Below, in pieces: positions 42,741 to 53,128 of a DNA stretch of 64,000 bases. The stretch spans positions 79,382 to 143,381 of the forward strand of contig JAHBYV010000010.1 in the NCBI GenBank assembly GCA_019635795.1, in the 5' to 3' direction. The stretch comes from Rhizobiaceae bacterium. Its GTDB lineage: Bacteria; Pseudomonadota; Alphaproteobacteria; Rhizobiales; Rhizobiaceae. Numbering within the stretch: the stretch's first letter is position 1; each line of letters begins with the position of its first letter. A model generated the notes under the pieces. It was given only the letters and a program-made list of their open reading frames with translations. It did no database searches and had not been told where the DNA came from. Both the position numbers and the translations under genes were made by a program.

Positions 42741-43979
42741 TTGGCAAGGGCGTTTCTTTTTGTACTGGATTCGTTTGGCGTAGGCGGTGCCCCCGACGCT
42801 GAAGCCTATGGCGATGCAGGCGCAAACACTTACGGACATATAGTTGACGCTTGCCGGGAAGGGCGCGGAAACAGGCAGGGCCTGCGCGAAGGTCTGCTTG
42901 ACCTTCCCAACATGCGCGCATTGGGTCTGGACAACGCCGCTGCTCTTGCGGGCGATGCCATGCAAGGAGCGGGAACGGCGCTTTTGCCCGGTTCATTCCA
43001 CGCTGCTGCGAGCGAAGTTTCAAAGGGCAAGGACACGCCTTCGGGACATTGGGAAATTGCCGCAGTGCCCGTGACCTTCGATTGGGGGTATTTTCCGCAT
43101 ACGCAACCGGCGTTCCCTTCTGAGTTAACCGCTGCGATAATCAGTCAGGCTGGCCTGCCCGGCATATTGGGTGACCGCCACGCATCCGGGACTGAGATAA
43201 TCGAAGAATTTGGAGAAGAGCACATCCGGACCGGCAAGCCGATCTGTTACACGTCTGCCGATTCTGTATTCCAGATAGCTGCCCACGAAACGCATTTCGG
43301 ACTGGAGCGACTTTACGAACTGTGCGCCATCGTGCGCAAGCTCGTCGATCCACTGAACATTGGACGCGTTATTGCGCGGCCCTTCATCGGCGAGCGCAAA
43401 GGCGAATTTGAACGCACGGCCAACCGGCGCGACTATGCCGTGCCGCCCCCGGAACCAACCTTGCTGGACAGGCTGGTTTCTCGTGGCTCCAGGGTAATCG
43501 CGATTGGTAAGATAGGCGACATTTTCGCCCATCAGGGCATTTCAGAAGTCCGCAAGGCCCCAAACAATGATGCTTTGTTCGATAAGGCGCTTGTCGCCAT
43601 GGATGAGGCACAAGACGGAGATCTCGTTTTCGCCAACTTCGTGGATTTCGACACATTGTTCGGGCACCGGCGGGATATACCCGGCTACGCAGCCGCGCTG
43701 GAAGCTTTTGACCTGCGATTGCCCGAAGCTCTCGCGCGGCTCAAGGTGGGGGATATTCTAATCCTGACGGCTGATCACGGATGTGATCCCTCCTGGAAAG
43801 GCACAGATCACACACGCGAGCGCGTGCCGATACTCGGTCTTGCGCCGGGACTGACTGGCGGATCGGCACGCTTGCGTTCCAGCTATGCCGACATTGGCGA
43901 GACTATAGCCAGCCATCTTGGCCTGCCGCCGGGAAGACATGGAACTTCGTTCCTGAGCGAGATTGCTGGCCGTGCCTGA
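42741..43979 (+). CDS. deoB: Phosphopentomutase
   Basis: 412 residues. It interconverts ribose or deoxyribose 1- and 5-phosphates in nucleoside breakdown. The start [20 protein letters not shown] matches the family only from the TTG at 42741; the nearby ATG at 42730 is out of frame. Two-metal residues stand in [12 protein letters not shown] and [18 protein letters not shown], as in the alkaline phosphatase superfamily. DeoC in this window uses its deoxyribose 5-phosphate product. The stop overlaps the mutM start by 8 bp. Confidence 0.94.
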   Translation: MARAFLFVLDSFGVGGAPDAEAYGDAGANTYGHIVDACREGRGNRQGLREGLLDLPNMRALGLDNAAALAGDAMQGAGTALLPGSFHAAASEVSKGKDTPSGHWEIAAVPVTFDWGYFPHTQPAFPSELTAAIISQAGLPGILGDRHASGTEIIEEFGEEHIRTGKPICYTSADSVFQIAAHETHFGLERLYELCAIVRKLVDPLNIGRVIARPFIGERKGEFERTANRRDYAVPPPEPTLLDRLVSRGSRVIAIGKIGDIFAHQGISEVRKAPNNDALFDKALVAMDEAQDGDLVFANFVDFDTLFGHRRDIPGYAAALEAFDLRLPEALARLKVGDILILTADHGCDPSWKGTDHTRERVPILGLAPGLTGGSARLRSSYADIGETIASHLGLPPGRHGTSFLSEIAGRA

Positions 43980-44859
43980 GCTTCCAGAGGTTGAAACGGT
44001 GCGGCGCGGTCTTGCGCCAGCGATGGAAGGCGCGCGCATATCCGCGGTGACGACGCGCCGGGCCGATTTACGGTTTCCGTTGCCCCTGGATTTGGCTCGC
44101 AGCCTGACGGGGCGAACCATCACATCAATTGGCAGGCGCGCAAAATATCTTTTGATTGAAACGGAAGGTGCACCGCTCCTGATTTCGCATTTGGGAATGT
44201 CTGGCTCTTTTCGCATCGAGCAAATGGAGGGAGCAATCACGCCCGGCCAGTTTCACCATGCACGCGGCAAGGATGAAAAGCATGATCATGTTGTGTTCGA
44301 CCTGAAACATGCGGATGGACGGGGCTATCGCGTAGTTTACAACGATCCGCGACGCTTCGGGTTCATGTTGTTTGCGGACGAAGAACGAATGCACCCGATG
44401 TTGTCGGCGCTCGGCGTTGAGCCAACCGGCAACGCTTTTGACGGAGCAATGTTGGCGGATTTGCTGCGTGGTAAAAACACACCGTTGAAATCTGCGTTGC
44501 TCGATCAAAGGCTCATTGCAGGATTGGGGAACATCTATGTTTCCGAAGCTCTGTGGCGGGCCGGAATTTCTCCCTTGAGAACAGCAGGTAGCATTGTGCC
44601 GAAACGCGTTGCTGCCGGATCAAGGCCGGACAGGTTGGCTCAGGCAATTCGCGCAGTAATCGCAGAAGCGATTGAGGCGGGCGGCTCGTCACTGCGCGAC
44701 CATAGGCAGGCGGATGGCTCGCTTGGCTATTTCCAGCACAGTTTTGCAGTCTATGATCGCGAGGGACAGCCATGCCAGCATCCTGAATGCAAGGGTACAG
44801 TGCAGCGCATTGTGCAGGCGGGGCGCTCGACTTTTTATTGCTCTCAATGTCAGCGTTAG
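43972..44859 (+). CDS. mutM: Formamidopyrimidine-DNA glycosylase
   Basis: 295 residues from the GTG at 43972. This start is forced by chemistry: the mature protein must begin Pro-Glu ([12 protein letters not shown]), where Pro2 is the catalytic nucleophile. A TTG nine bases upstream would bury it. MutM excises 8-oxoguanine and formamidopyrimidines. The helix-two-turn-helix (about 150-220) with [12 protein letters not shown] and the C-terminal zinc finger (CQHPECKG and FYCSQC) are complete. The gene overlaps deoB by 8 bp and is followed by an enoyl-CoA hydratase gene. Confidence 0.96.
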   Translation: MPELPEVETVRRGLAPAMEGARISAVTTRRADLRFPLPLDLARSLTGRTITSIGRRAKYLLIETEGAPLLISHLGMSGSFRIEQMEGAITPGQFHHARGKDEKHDHVVFDLKHADGRGYRVVYNDPRRFGFMLFADEERMHPMLSALGVEPTGNAFDGAMLADLLRGKNTPLKSALLDQRLIAGLGNIYVSEALWRAGISPLRTAGSIVPKRVAAGSRPDRLAQAIRAVIAEAIEAGGSSLRDHRQADGSLGYFQHSFAVYDREGQPCQHPECKGTVQRIVQAGRSTFYCSQCQR

Positions 44860-44900
44860 CTAAAGGACGCTGAAACCGAACACGTGTTGGAGGACCTACC

Positions 44901-45674
44901 GTGAGCTACGAAACAATTCTCGTTGAAACCCGCGACAAGGTCGGCCTGATCACGCTGAACCGCCCGCAGGCGCTGAACGCGCTCAACAGCCAGCTTATGA
45001 CCGAGGTAGTGGCTGCTGCGCAGGCTTTCGATGAAGATGCGAACGTTGGCTGCATTGTCATTACCGGTTCTGAAAAGGCATTTGCTGCCGGTGCGGACAT
45101 CAAGGAAATGCAGTCCAAATCCTATGTCGACATGTACCTTGCCGACTTCTTTTCGCATTGGGATGGGCTTCTGCGTGTTCGCAAGCCAGTTATAGCGGCC
45201 GTTGCCGGCTATGCGCTGGGTGGTGGGTGCGAACTCGCCATGATGTGTGATTTTATCATTGCCGCTGACAACGCAAAATTCGGCCAACCCGAAATCACGC
45301 TCGGCGTTATGCCCGGAATGGGAGGCTCTCAGCGCTTGACGAGGTTTGTTGGAAAGTCGAAAGCAATGGATATGTGCCTGACCGGCCGCATGATGGACGC
45401 CGCCGAGGCTGAGCGTTCCGGCCTGGTGTCGCGCGTCGTTCCTCTCGACCAGTTGCTTGAGGAAACGATGAAGGCCGCCGGGAAAATTGCATCCTTCTCC
45501 TTGCAGTCTGTGCTGATGAACAAGGAATCGGTCAATCGCTCCTATGAGACGACGCTGACGGAAGGCCTGCGTTTTGAGCGGCGCGTGTTCCATTCAATGT
45601 TCGCTTTCGAAGACCAGAAAGAGGGGATGAACGCTTTTGTGGAGAAGCGGCCTGCAAATTTCCGCAATCGTTGA
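44901..45674 (+). CDS. Enoyl-CoA hydratase
   Basis: 257 residues from a GTG at 44901, with GGAGGA upstream. A crotonase fold: oxyanion-hole segments [10 protein letters not shown] (about 67-76) and [15 protein letters not shown], and the catalytic Glu pair in [19 protein letters not shown]. It adds water to trans-2-enoyl-CoA in fatty-acid beta-oxidation. The gene lies between mutM and rpsT, as is common beside dnaA in Rhizobiales. Confidence 0.93.
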   Translation: MSYETILVETRDKVGLITLNRPQALNALNSQLMTEVVAAAQAFDEDANVGCIVITGSEKAFAAGADIKEMQSKSYVDMYLADFFSHWDGLLRVRKPVIAAVAGYALGGGCELAMMCDFIIAADNAKFGQPEITLGVMPGMGGSQRLTRFVGKSKAMDMCLTGRMMDAAEAERSGLVSRVVPLDQLLEETMKAAGKIASFSLQSVLMNKESVNRSYETTLTEGLRFERRVFHSMFAFEDQKEGMNAFVEKRPANFRNR

Positions 45675-45806
45675 GCCTTGGGCGTTGACGAGGGCGGCAA
45701 GCTGCACTATAAGCCGCGCCAACTGAGGCGGCCTTTGGCTGCCACTTTATTTTTGGCACCGGATCGTTTCCGGTAGCCAGCCACCGAAAACGTCTAGAGA
45801 GGCATC

Positions 45807-46073
45807 ATGGCCAACACTTCCTCGGCCAAGAAAGCGACGCGCAAGATCGCCCGCCGCACCGAGATAAACAAGAACCGCCGTTCGCGGGTCCGCACTTTCA
45901 TCCGTAAGGTGGAAGAGGCAATCGCAGCAGGCAACAAGGCGGATGCGGAAGCGGCATTCCTTGTTGTGCAGCCGGAATTGATGCGCGCTGCCACAAAGGG
46001 CGTACTGCATAAGAACACCGCGTCCCGTAAGGTTTCGCGTCTGTCCAAGCGGGTTCGTGCTATTCAAGCCTGA
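45807..46073 (+). CDS. rpsT: 30S ribosomal protein S20
   Basis: 88 residues, basic and Lys/Arg/Ala-rich, starting [20 protein letters not shown] and ending KRVRAIQA. It binds 16S rRNA early in assembly of the small subunit. The ATG has AGAGAGG upstream. A strong terminator follows. It directly precedes dnaA, the usual Rhizobiales order. Confidence 0.97.
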   Translation: MANTSSAKKATRKIARRTEINKNRRSRVRTFIRKVEEAIAAGNKADAEAAFLVVQPELMRAATKGVLHKNTASRKVSRLSKRVRAIQA

Positions 46074-46099
46074 TCTCTGACGGATATTCTGAATTTGAG

Positions 46100-46124
46100 A
46101 AAAGCGCCCGATGGGCGCTTTTTT
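46100..46124 (+). terminator. Rho-independent terminator of rpsT
   Basis: AAAGCGCCC-GAT-GGGCGCTTT, a 9-bp perfect stem with a 3-base loop, running into TTTTTT. It begins 26 bases after the rpsT stop and separates rpsT from dnaA transcription. Confidence 0.9.
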
Positions 46125-46838
46125 CGTTTGCCGGTATCAGTTCCGACGAACCGGCAATTTGTGGCATTTTTTCCTAAGTTTCAGCGCGCTGATGCTTTCT
46201 TTTGCCCGACCTCGTTTTTGCGAGCCGCGAGCCTCTGAAAATTTGTCCAGAAAGATCAATCGGCTAATCGGTTGACACAAAATCGACTTCTGGTTGCGCT
46301 TAGTATCTCGCGAAGATTATAAAGTAAAAACAATATCTTAGAGAACAATCGAGACTCGGCGCGTGTTCCGCGCTCGTGCGAGGGGAACGCTTCCGGTGTC
46401 AGCGGAAAAAAACTTTGGCGACTCGCTTATAGCAGCACAATCTGAAAAAGATTGAATCACAATGCCTTGCCGTGTGAGGTCAACAGACGAGCCGTTCGTC
46501 AAGCCCCCAGCCGTTAAAAAATCGTTAGTTTCGCCCTTGCCCTCGCGGGTTCGAATTCGGTAATGTCTGCCCATCAAACAACGGGCCACGCCCGACAAAC
46601 CAAGCCAAAGCGGCGGCATTTCCAACTCCGGGATTCGATTCCGGGGAGGATGAAGGTTTGTCTGTATGTGGCGGGGAACGAGGTTAGTTTTTTTAGTCTG
46701 TGTGTTCTTTGCGTCGGTCGTAGTTTTATGGCCGGAGGGAATCTTTTTGCGCAAGGAGCACCTGCCATATGTTGCGCGCCTGCCGGTTAGGATGCCCCCC
46801 AACCGGGCGTGGCGCGCGTCAATAAGAAGGAAGGGTGG
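46125..46838 (+). promoter_or_regulatory. Long dnaA leader region
   Basis: A 714-bp gap before dnaA with no convincing coding sequence. It holds five GANTC sites (46353, 46420, 46454, 46632 and 46637), the CcrM methylation target of alphaproteobacteria. A CtrA-like TTAA-N7-TTAG lies at 46514-46528 and a possible -35 TTGACA at 46272-46277, with an AT-rich zone at about 46310-46340. I found no clear DnaA box (TTATCCACA type), so I do not call it an origin. It probably carries cell-cycle control of dnaA. Confidence 0.55.
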
Positions 46839-48377
46839 ATGTCGATCAATACGGGTTCAGCGCAAGCGCAATGGACAGAGGAAGATGGCGACAAGGTTAC
46901 CAGCAAGGTCGATACTGCAACGCAGACATTCGAACGCGTTAAGGCCCAGCTGAAGGCGCGTCTCGGCACTGAAGTATATTCAAGCTGGTTCCAGCGTATG
47001 AAGCTGGCAGAGGCTTCGCGCAGCCTGGTTCGCATTTCGGTTCCAACCGCATTTCTGCGTTCATGGATCAACAGCCACTATTTGGACCTCATCGTCGAGT
47101 TGTGGCGCGAGGAAGAGCCTGATCTTCTCAAGCTGGAGATCGTAGTGCGCTCTGCTACCCGTCAGGCGCATGTCCCGGTTGCTCCAGCTGTGAACACATC
47201 GCAGTCTGCAGCTCGCCCGGCAGCCGCGACCAACGCGGTTTCCCACGCCGCACCGCGCGCAGAGAGCGGCGTTACCGGCAAACCCGCCGTTTCCTCAGCT
47301 CCATCTGCCGAAATTGGCCGCTCGCTGGTGCTCGGCTCGCCGCTGGATGCGCGCTACACCTTCTCCTCTTTTATTGAGGGTCCTTCAAACAGGGTCGCTT
47401 TTGCGGCGGCGCGCGCAGTGGCGGAATCCCACGCTAGCGCGGTGCGCTTCAATCCGCTCTTTCTTCACGCCTCGGTAGGGTTGGGCAAAACCCACCTCCT
47501 GCAAGCCATCGCGGCCGAGTCTGTCAGGCTGAATCCGAAAGCGCGTGTGGTTTACCTCACCGCAGAATATTTCATGTGGCGTTTTGCGACCGCTATCCGT
47601 GACAACTATGCGCTGGTTCTGAAAGAACAGTTCCGCGATATTGACCTGCTGATTATTGACGACATGCAGTTCCTTCAGGGCAAGTCGATCCAGCATGAGT
47701 TCTGTCACCTTCTGAACATGCTGCTCGACAGTGCAAAGCAGGTTGTCGTTGCGGCTGACCGCCCGCCATCAGATCTCGAATCTCTGGAGCCTCGTGTGCG
47801 CTCGCGTCTAGTTGGCGGCGTAGCGCTGGAAATGTCCTCGCCGGACTATGCCATGCGTCTCGACATGCTCAAGCAAAGGCTGGAAGCGGCGAAGACACAG
47901 GACGGTTCGATCGATATTTCTTCCGAAGTTCTGGAACATGTTGCGCGGACAGTTTCGGGAAGCGGGCGCGATCTGGAAGGTGCGTTCAACCAGCTTCTTC
48001 TCCGCCACACGCTGGAACCTCAGATCACGGTTGATCGTATCGACGACATTCTCGGCAGAATTTACCGCTCCGGCGAACCAAAACGGGTTCGTATCGAAGA
48101 TATTCAGCGAATCGTCGCCCGACACTACAACGTGTCCAAAACCGAGCTTTTGTCGAACAGGCGCACGCGAACCATTGTCAAACCGCGTCAGGTTGCGATG
48201 TTCCTGTCAAAATCCATGACACCGCGGTCGTTGCCTGAAATCGGGCGCCGTTTCGGTGGACGCGACCACACGACCGTTCTCCATGCCGTGCGCAAGATTG
48301 AAGATATGTCTGCGAGCGACCAGACCCTGGCGCAGGAGCTTGAATTGCTGCGTCGGCTGATTGTCGATCAGGCTTGA
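46839..48377 (+). CDS. dnaA: Chromosomal replication initiator DnaA
   Basis: 512 residues from the ATG at 46839, behind AAGGAAGGG; a GTG at 46809 is less likely. DnaA binds origin boxes and melts the DNA, then helps load the replicative helicase. Domain I (about 25-105), a Ala/Ser/Pro-rich linker (about 115-160), AAA+ domain III with [11 protein letters not shown] (near 213) and [12 protein letters not shown], and the box-binding domain IV with [17 protein letters not shown] are all present. Its last 10 bp overlap the 3' end of the convergent kinase gene. dnaN and recF follow only after two minus-strand genes. Confidence 0.97.
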   Translation: MSINTGSAQAQWTEEDGDKVTSKVDTATQTFERVKAQLKARLGTEVYSSWFQRMKLAEASRSLVRISVPTAFLRSWINSHYLDLIVELWREEEPDLLKLEIVVRSATRQAHVPVAPAVNTSQSAARPAAATNAVSHAAPRAESGVTGKPAVSSAPSAEIGRSLVLGSPLDARYTFSSFIEGPSNRVAFAAARAVAESHASAVRFNPLFLHASVGLGKTHLLQAIAAESVRLNPKARVVYLTAEYFMWRFATAIRDNYALVLKEQFRDIDLLIIDDMQFLQGKSIQHEFCHLLNMLLDSAKQVVVAADRPPSDLESLEPRVRSRLVGGVALEMSSPDYAMRLDMLKQRLEAAKTQDGSIDISSEVLEHVARTVSGSGRDLEGAFNQLLLRHTLEPQITVDRIDDILGRIYRSGEPKRVRIEDIQRIVARHYNVSKTELLSNRRTRTIVKPRQVAMFLSKSMTPRSLPEIGRRFGGRDHTTVLHAVRKIEDMSASDQTLAQELELLRRLIVDQA

Positions 48378-49810
48378 TCTTCGGCAGGCGGTGCGCCTGA
48401 CGCACCGCTACGCAGCGCGTCCTCGACAGCTTTCACACGAACAACCGAGACGGAGCATTTCGCCTCGGCGACAACTTTCGTTGAAACCGAGCCAAGATGA
48501 CGTCGCATAGCCGACGAGGCGCGCGCGCCCACTACGATATGGCCGGCGTGGTTGCGCTCTGCAAAATCGAGGATTGCGTCGGCGGGGCTAACGGCCTCAA
48601 GGACGTGAAAGCTGGCGCGCCCATCCGGCAGATGCAGAGGGTGCGCCCAATCCTTCAATGAAACCAGCATGTTGACATAGTTTGAGCGCCCTTCCGCATC
48701 GACCTGTGGGGTGTCGCCGATTATTTCAGTCTTGAGGACGGCAACGCAGGCCAGTCGGGAATCTTTGCGCGCTGCCAGAACAATCCCCGTTTCCGTTCTT
48801 ATCTGCTCTGCAAGTGCGTCTACACCGGCAGACAGATCGACGGCAGTGAGCACCACAGGCGGGCCGTCGCCGACGTTTGAGCTTCTTTTGAGGACAAGCT
48901 CCGCGCGCTTTTCGCCACCGCCAAACAGGCGGAAGAGAAAAGCCTTAAGCCCCGTTGGCTCAGGTTTGCGCTCAACAATCCTGACCTGATCGGGGTTCTG
49001 CAAATCGTGGACGAGTTGCCCGGCGTCGGAATAGCGGCGGGCGCGATCCACCTCCATGCATTTTTCAACGATCTGCTCAAGCCATCGGGGGATTTGCGCG
49101 TTGATAGAGCGCAACGCCGGTGCCTTGTGAAACAGGCGCCGCCGCATACCCGCCGTGGTTTGCGGCCACCCGAAAGGCTCTTCGCCGCTCGCGAGCTGAT
49201 AGAGAATGCAACCCAATGCAAATATGTCGCTGGCGGGGTCGCGGCGTATGCCAAGCACCTGCTCAGGCGAAATGTAAGCGGCAGTACCCATTGGGACATC
49301 GCTTTGTTCTGCCAGCAGATCCGGTAACTCGGCGTGTCGGGCAAGCCCGAAATCCAGCAAAACCGCACCGCGTTTCGCCAGAATGATGTTTTCCGGCTTC
49401 AGGTCCAGATGCGTGACCCCCTGTTCGTGAAGGGCTGCCAGTGCCTTTGCGGTCGCTATGCCGATACGCCGGACCTCCTCAAACGGCAAAGGCGCTTCAG
49501 CCGCGATTTTTGCGACGCTCGTTCCCTCCACAAATTCCATTGCAATATAGGGCACATCGCGCAAATCGCCGAATGCGTGGAAGCGGGGAACATGTGGGCC
49601 AGTCAGACGGCGAGCAATCATGTCCTCGACTTCGTAGCCGATTACCACGGAAACATCCTGACCCGGATCGAGAAACGGTATTTTCAGGACGACAGGGCCT
49701 TCAATATCATCCCTGCGAGCCTTCCAGATCGAAGCCATGCCGCCTGAGGGCATTCTTTCAACAAGCTCGAAGCCGTCAATCACCATACCGGGCGCAAATT
49801 TCCGAGCCAC
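48368..49810 (-). CDS. Ser/Thr protein kinase fused to a universal stress protein domain
   Basis: 480 residues. An N-terminal eukaryotic-type kinase (about 13-275) has [11 protein letters not shown] as glycine loop, Lys43, Glu60, the catalytic loop HLDLKPEN (Asp136, Asn141) and DFGLARH (Asp153), so it should be active; the loop is HLD rather than the usual HRD. A linker (about 280-320) leads to a UspA-like domain (about 325-460) with [19 protein letters not shown] near the end, resembling the nucleotide-binding loop. No membrane segment is seen, unlike PknB-type receptors. A cytoplasmic stress-sensing kinase is likely. Its 3' end overlaps dnaA by 10 bp. Confidence 0.9.
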   Translation of the reverse strand: MARKFAPGMVIDGFELVERMPSGGMASIWKARRDDIEGPVVLKIPFLDPGQDVSVVIGYEVEDMIARRLTGPHVPRFHAFGDLRDVPYIAMEFVEGTSVAKIAAEAPLPFEEVRRIGIATAKALAALHEQGVTHLDLKPENIILAKRGAVLLDFGLARHAELPDLLAEQSDVPMGTAAYISPEQVLGIRRDPASDIFALGCILYQLASGEEPFGWPQTTAGMRRRLFHKAPALRSINAQIPRWLEQIVEKCMEVDRARRYSDAGQLVHDLQNPDQVRIVERKPEPTGLKAFLFRLFGGGEKRAELVLKRSSNVGDGPPVVLTAVDLSAGVDALAEQIRTETGIVLAARKDSRLACVAVLKTEIIGDTPQVDAEGRSNYVNMLVSLKDWAHPLHLPDGRASFHVLEAVSPADAILDFAERNHAGHIVVGARASSAMRRHLGSVSTKVVAEAKCSVSVVRVKAVEDALRSGASGAPPAEDQA

Positions 49811-49813
49811 AGC

Positions 49814-50557
49814 CTATCTCCCGATCTTGAGTCGCATTCCAAGCCATGCAGGCAGGCCGGCGGCGCTTATTTTTTCCGCCGTCTTGTCCCAATCATAGGC
49901 CACACGCAGCATCGTTGCGGTCATTGCGTCCGTGTCCAGCAGGCAGGCGCAGGCGGCTGGATTTCCGTCGCGCGGTTGCCCGACAGCGCCGGCAACAATC
50001 ACGCTTCTGCACGACGAAAACAGCGGCGCTGGCTTGTTTGGAAGGGGTGTGAAGCTGGTGACTGCCCCCTTGCGCGCGCAATAAAAGATCGCTGGAACGT
50101 GGGTGTGACCGCAAACGGAAATTTTGGCATCTTGCGTTTCGAACACGCGCTGCGCATCGGCGGCTTCTTTGACATAGGGCCATCCTTGCGGCTTCCATGC
50201 GCCGGCGTGTGTGTAAAGAACATCGCCCTCGCGCAGCGAAAGTGGCTGCGTTGCCAGAAATTCAAGCTGATCGGAACTCAGTTGTTTTATAGTCCAGCGA
50301 ATGGCATCGCGCGCATTCTCGCTCATGCCGGAAGTGTTGCCGGTCGCGGCTGCTTCGTCATGATTGCCAAGCAAGGATGCAGCGCCAGCCTCGCACAGCG
50401 CTCGGGCACGATCCACAATGTAAGCAGGGTCCGGCCCGTAGCCCACCAGATCGCCAAGAAGAACGATACGCTGCGCCCCGGCGCTTTGCATGGCCTCAAG
50501 TGCCGCGTCAAACGCTTCACGATTGCTATGTATGTCGGAAAGAATACCGATCAACAT
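49814..50557 (-). CDS. Calcineurin-like metallophosphoesterase
   Basis: 247 residues from the ATG at 50557 (MLIGILSDIHSNREAF); in-frame codons upstream are not family-like. The metal-binding motifs SDIHSN, GDLVGYGPD, GNHDEA and GHTHVPA are complete, as in YfcE/MJ0936-type phosphodiesterases. The physiological substrate is unknown. It lies 3 bp upstream of the kinase-Usp gene on the same strand, so the two are almost surely cotranscribed; a joint signalling role, for example a phosphatase paired with the kinase, is possible but not shown. It is divergent from dnaN. Confidence 0.88.
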   Translation of the reverse strand: MLIGILSDIHSNREAFDAALEAMQSAGAQRIVLLGDLVGYGPDPAYIVDRARALCEAGAASLLGNHDEAAATGNTSGMSENARDAIRWTIKQLSSDQLEFLATQPLSLREGDVLYTHAGAWKPQGWPYVKEAADAQRVFETQDAKISVCGHTHVPAIFYCARKGAVTSFTPLPNKPAPLFSSCRSVIVAGAVGQPRDGNPAACACLLDTDAMTATMLRVAYDWDKTAEKISAAGLPAWLGMRLKIGR

Positions 50558-50843
50558 GGCATGAATATGCGCTGGTCTGGAGCGTGCATTCGCCTTCCTC
50601 CCTGGCTGGCTGCATCGCCATACCATGCGGGCTTTTCCAGCACGATTAGGCGAAGGTCTATGACTTCAACGCTATGCTGGCTGCAGTCGGGATAAAATCG
50701 CAAAAGGCTGTGAAAGCCTTGGCGAACAGGCGCTAAAGGCCCCCACTGGTCTTGCGCTTGATGTGTTTTTCCTGTCATTTGGGCTAAAATTACGTGTGCG
50801 TGGTCATCCTGTTTGGCCGCGCCTGTTTGCCAAGTGAGCTGCA

Positions 50844-51962
50844 ATGCGTGCCATCATTGAACGATCCAACCTGCTGAAATCGCTCAACCACATTCATCGT
50901 GTCGTGGAACGCCGCAATACGATTCCGATTCTGTCCAACGCTCTGTTGACCGCCGAAGGCGCGACTCTGGAAATGAAGGCGACGGACCTTGATCTGGAAA
51001 TGAATGAGGCGACGCCCGCGCGTGTCGAGCAGGCGGGATCAACGACTGTGCCGGCACATTTGCTTTATGAAATTGTGCGCAAGCTGCCCGATGGCGCGGA
51101 AGTCATGCTGAAGGTGGATGAAGGCGGCACGTCGATGGCGGTCATTTCCGGGCGCACATCATTTCGCCTGCAATGCCTGCCTGCATCGGACTTTCCTGCC
51201 CTTTCCAGCGGCTCTTATCCGCATATTTTCCGGCTGGATGCATCCGCGCTCAAGGGGCTTATCGACAAGACGCAATTCGCGATTTCGACCGAAGAGACCC
51301 GGTACTACCTCAATGGCATTTATTTCCACACACACGAGAATGGTGGGAAGCTGAAATTGCGGGCAGTTGCCACCGACGGTCACCGCCTTGCCCGTGCTGA
51401 AATGGATGCGCCCGCTGGCTCGGAAGGTATGCCGGGAATTATCATTCCCCGCAAAACAGTGGGCGAATTGCAGAAGCTTCTGGATACACCGGATGTCTCG
51501 GTGACGACGGAAGTTTCCGAAAGCAAAATCCGGTTCACGATCGGACCTGTTATTTTGACCTCAAAGCTGATTGACGGCACATTCCCTGATTATCAGCGGG
51601 TTATTCCGGCCAATAACGACAAAAAGCTTGTGCTGGACAGGCAGGCATTTGCCTCCGCCGTTGATCGTGTTTCGACCATTTCGTCGGAGCGTGGCCGTGC
51701 GGTCAAGCTGACGATTGCCGACGGACAGGTGACGCTTGCCGTCAACAATCCCGATTCGGGCAGTGCAACCGAAGAAGTGGCCGCGGACTATGCCTCTGAT
51801 CCGATCGAGATCGGTTTCAACGCGCGCTACCTTCTGGATGTCGCGGCGCAGTTGAGCGGTTCCGAAGCGCGGTTTCTGTTGGCCGATGCAGGATCGCCAA
51901 CATTGATACAGGATGTCGCTGACGAACATGCGCTCTATGTTCTGATGCCGATGCGAGTCTAG
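50844..51962 (+). CDS. dnaN: DNA polymerase III beta sliding clamp
   Basis: 372 residues, full length, three clamp domains. It starts MRAIIERSNLLKSLNHIHRV and ends ADEHALYVLMPMRV, both typical. The ring holds the polymerase on DNA and recruits many repair factors. The region of 286 bp upstream to the phosphoesterase start is shared promoter space without an obvious gene. recF starts one base after the stop. Confidence 0.97.
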   Translation: MRAIIERSNLLKSLNHIHRVVERRNTIPILSNALLTAEGATLEMKATDLDLEMNEATPARVEQAGSTTVPAHLLYEIVRKLPDGAEVMLKVDEGGTSMAVISGRTSFRLQCLPASDFPALSSGSYPHIFRLDASALKGLIDKTQFAISTEETRYYLNGIYFHTHENGGKLKLRAVATDGHRLARAEMDAPAGSEGMPGIIIPRKTVGELQKLLDTPDVSVTTEVSESKIRFTIGPVILTSKLIDGTFPDYQRVIPANNDKKLVLDRQAFASAVDRVSTISSERGRAVKLTIADGQVTLAVNNPDSGSATEEVAADYASDPIEIGFNARYLLDVAAQLSGSEARFLLADAGSPTLIQDVADEHALYVLMPMRV

Positions 51963-51963
51963 T

Positions 51964-53097
51964 ATGGCGTTTATAAGTAAGCTCACGCTTACTGATTTTC
52001 GTAACTATTCCAGCCTGGGGGTCGGCTTTCATCACGGGGCTGTTGTTCTCACCGGTGACAATGGTGCGGGCAAGACAAACCTTCTGGAAGCAATCTCCTT
52101 TCTGGCTCCGGGCAGAGGATTTCGCCGGGCGCTCTTGGCTGATGTGGCGCGGGAAGGCGGCAGCGGTACATTCGCCATACATGCCAGCATAGACGGGCAG
52201 GACGGACCCGCCGAACTCGGAACAGGTACAACTTCCCCCGATATATTGACCGGCGAGTCCAGCCGCAAAGTCCGTATTAACGGAGCAAACGCACGCAGCG
52301 CCGAGGCATTGCTCGAATGGCTGCGGGTCATGTGGTTGACACCCGCAATGGATGGGCTGTTCACGGGTTCCGGTGCAGACAGGCGGCGCTTTCTGGACAG
52401 ATTGGTTGTTACCGTCAACACATCCCATAGCCAAACGACTTCGGCATATGAGAAGGCGATGCGGGACCGTAATCGTATGCTTACGGATAATGTTCGCGAC
52501 GATTCCTGGTTTGCCGCGGTCGAGGCTCAAATGGCTGAAGCTGGAACAGCAGTGGCTGCGGCGCGGGCCGAAACCCTGCGCCTGATCGCAGCAATGGTGG
52601 AAAAATTGCCGGGAGGCGGGCCGTTTCCGCAAGCAGACCTGATGCTTGATGGCGTCGTGGAGTCACTTGTTTCTGAAATGCCAGCGGTTGAGGCGGAAGA
52701 GCATTTTCGGGCGTTGCTCGCGCAGGGGCGTGAGCGCGACCGGGCTGCGGGCCGCGCAATAGAGGGGCCGCATCGGTCGGATTTGCGGGTTCGACACAGG
52801 CCGAAAGATATGCCCGCAGAGCTTTGCTCGACTGGCGAGCAGAAAGCCCTGCTGGTCGGGATAGTTCTATCCCATGCGCGTCTGTGTGGCGAAATGTCGG
52901 GTCTGACACCCATTCTTTTGCTGGATGAAATCGCGGCCCATCTGGATGCGGGCCGCAGGGCAGCTCTATTCGAGATACTGGACGATCTCGGAGGCCAGTC
53001 GTTCATGACCGGAACTGAAGCCGCATTGTTCTCCAGCCTGAGGGGCCGCGCACAATTCCTGCGGGTCGATCATGGCAGCGTCACAAGGGAAGACTGA
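51964..53097 (+). CDS. recF: DNA replication and repair protein RecF
   Basis: 377 residues. An SMC-like ATPase with Walker A TGDNGAGKTNLLEA (about 35-48), signature STGEQKALLVGIVLSHA and Walker B ILLLDEIAAHLD. RecF loads RecA at single-strand gaps together with RecO and RecR. It follows dnaN by one base, and the pair is probably cotranscribed. Confidence 0.96.
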   Translation: MAFISKLTLTDFRNYSSLGVGFHHGAVVLTGDNGAGKTNLLEAISFLAPGRGFRRALLADVAREGGSGTFAIHASIDGQDGPAELGTGTTSPDILTGESSRKVRINGANARSAEALLEWLRVMWLTPAMDGLFTGSGADRRRFLDRLVVTVNTSHSQTTSAYEKAMRDRNRMLTDNVRDDSWFAAVEAQMAEAGTAVAAARAETLRLIAAMVEKLPGGGPFPQADLMLDGVVESLVSEMPAVEAEEHFRALLAQGRERDRAAGRAIEGPHRSDLRVRHRPKDMPAELCSTGEQKALLVGIVLSHARLCGEMSGLTPILLLDEIAAHLDAGRRAALFEILDDLGGQSFMTGTEAALFSSLRGRAQFLRVDHGSVTRED

Positions 53098-53128
53098 CAA
53101 CGGCGAAATCCGGCGCTAATGTTCGCGC

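Noticed and set aside
46545-46560. GGGTTCGAATTCGG, resembling a tRNA T-arm
   Set aside because: The matching CCCGC-type 3' arm, anticodon stem and acceptor stem are missing on both strands.
46628-46645. Second T-arm-like sequence GGGATTCGATTCC
   Set aside because: It is part of a small local palindrome; no cloverleaf can be drawn around it.
46338-46802. 154-codon minus-strand frame in the dnaA leader
   Set aside because: Low-quality composition, no ribosome binding site or family feature; the zone looks regulatory.
46125-46838. Replication origin upstream of dnaA
   Set aside because: No clear DnaA boxes were found, and in Rhizobiales the origin usually lies near hemE rather than dnaA.
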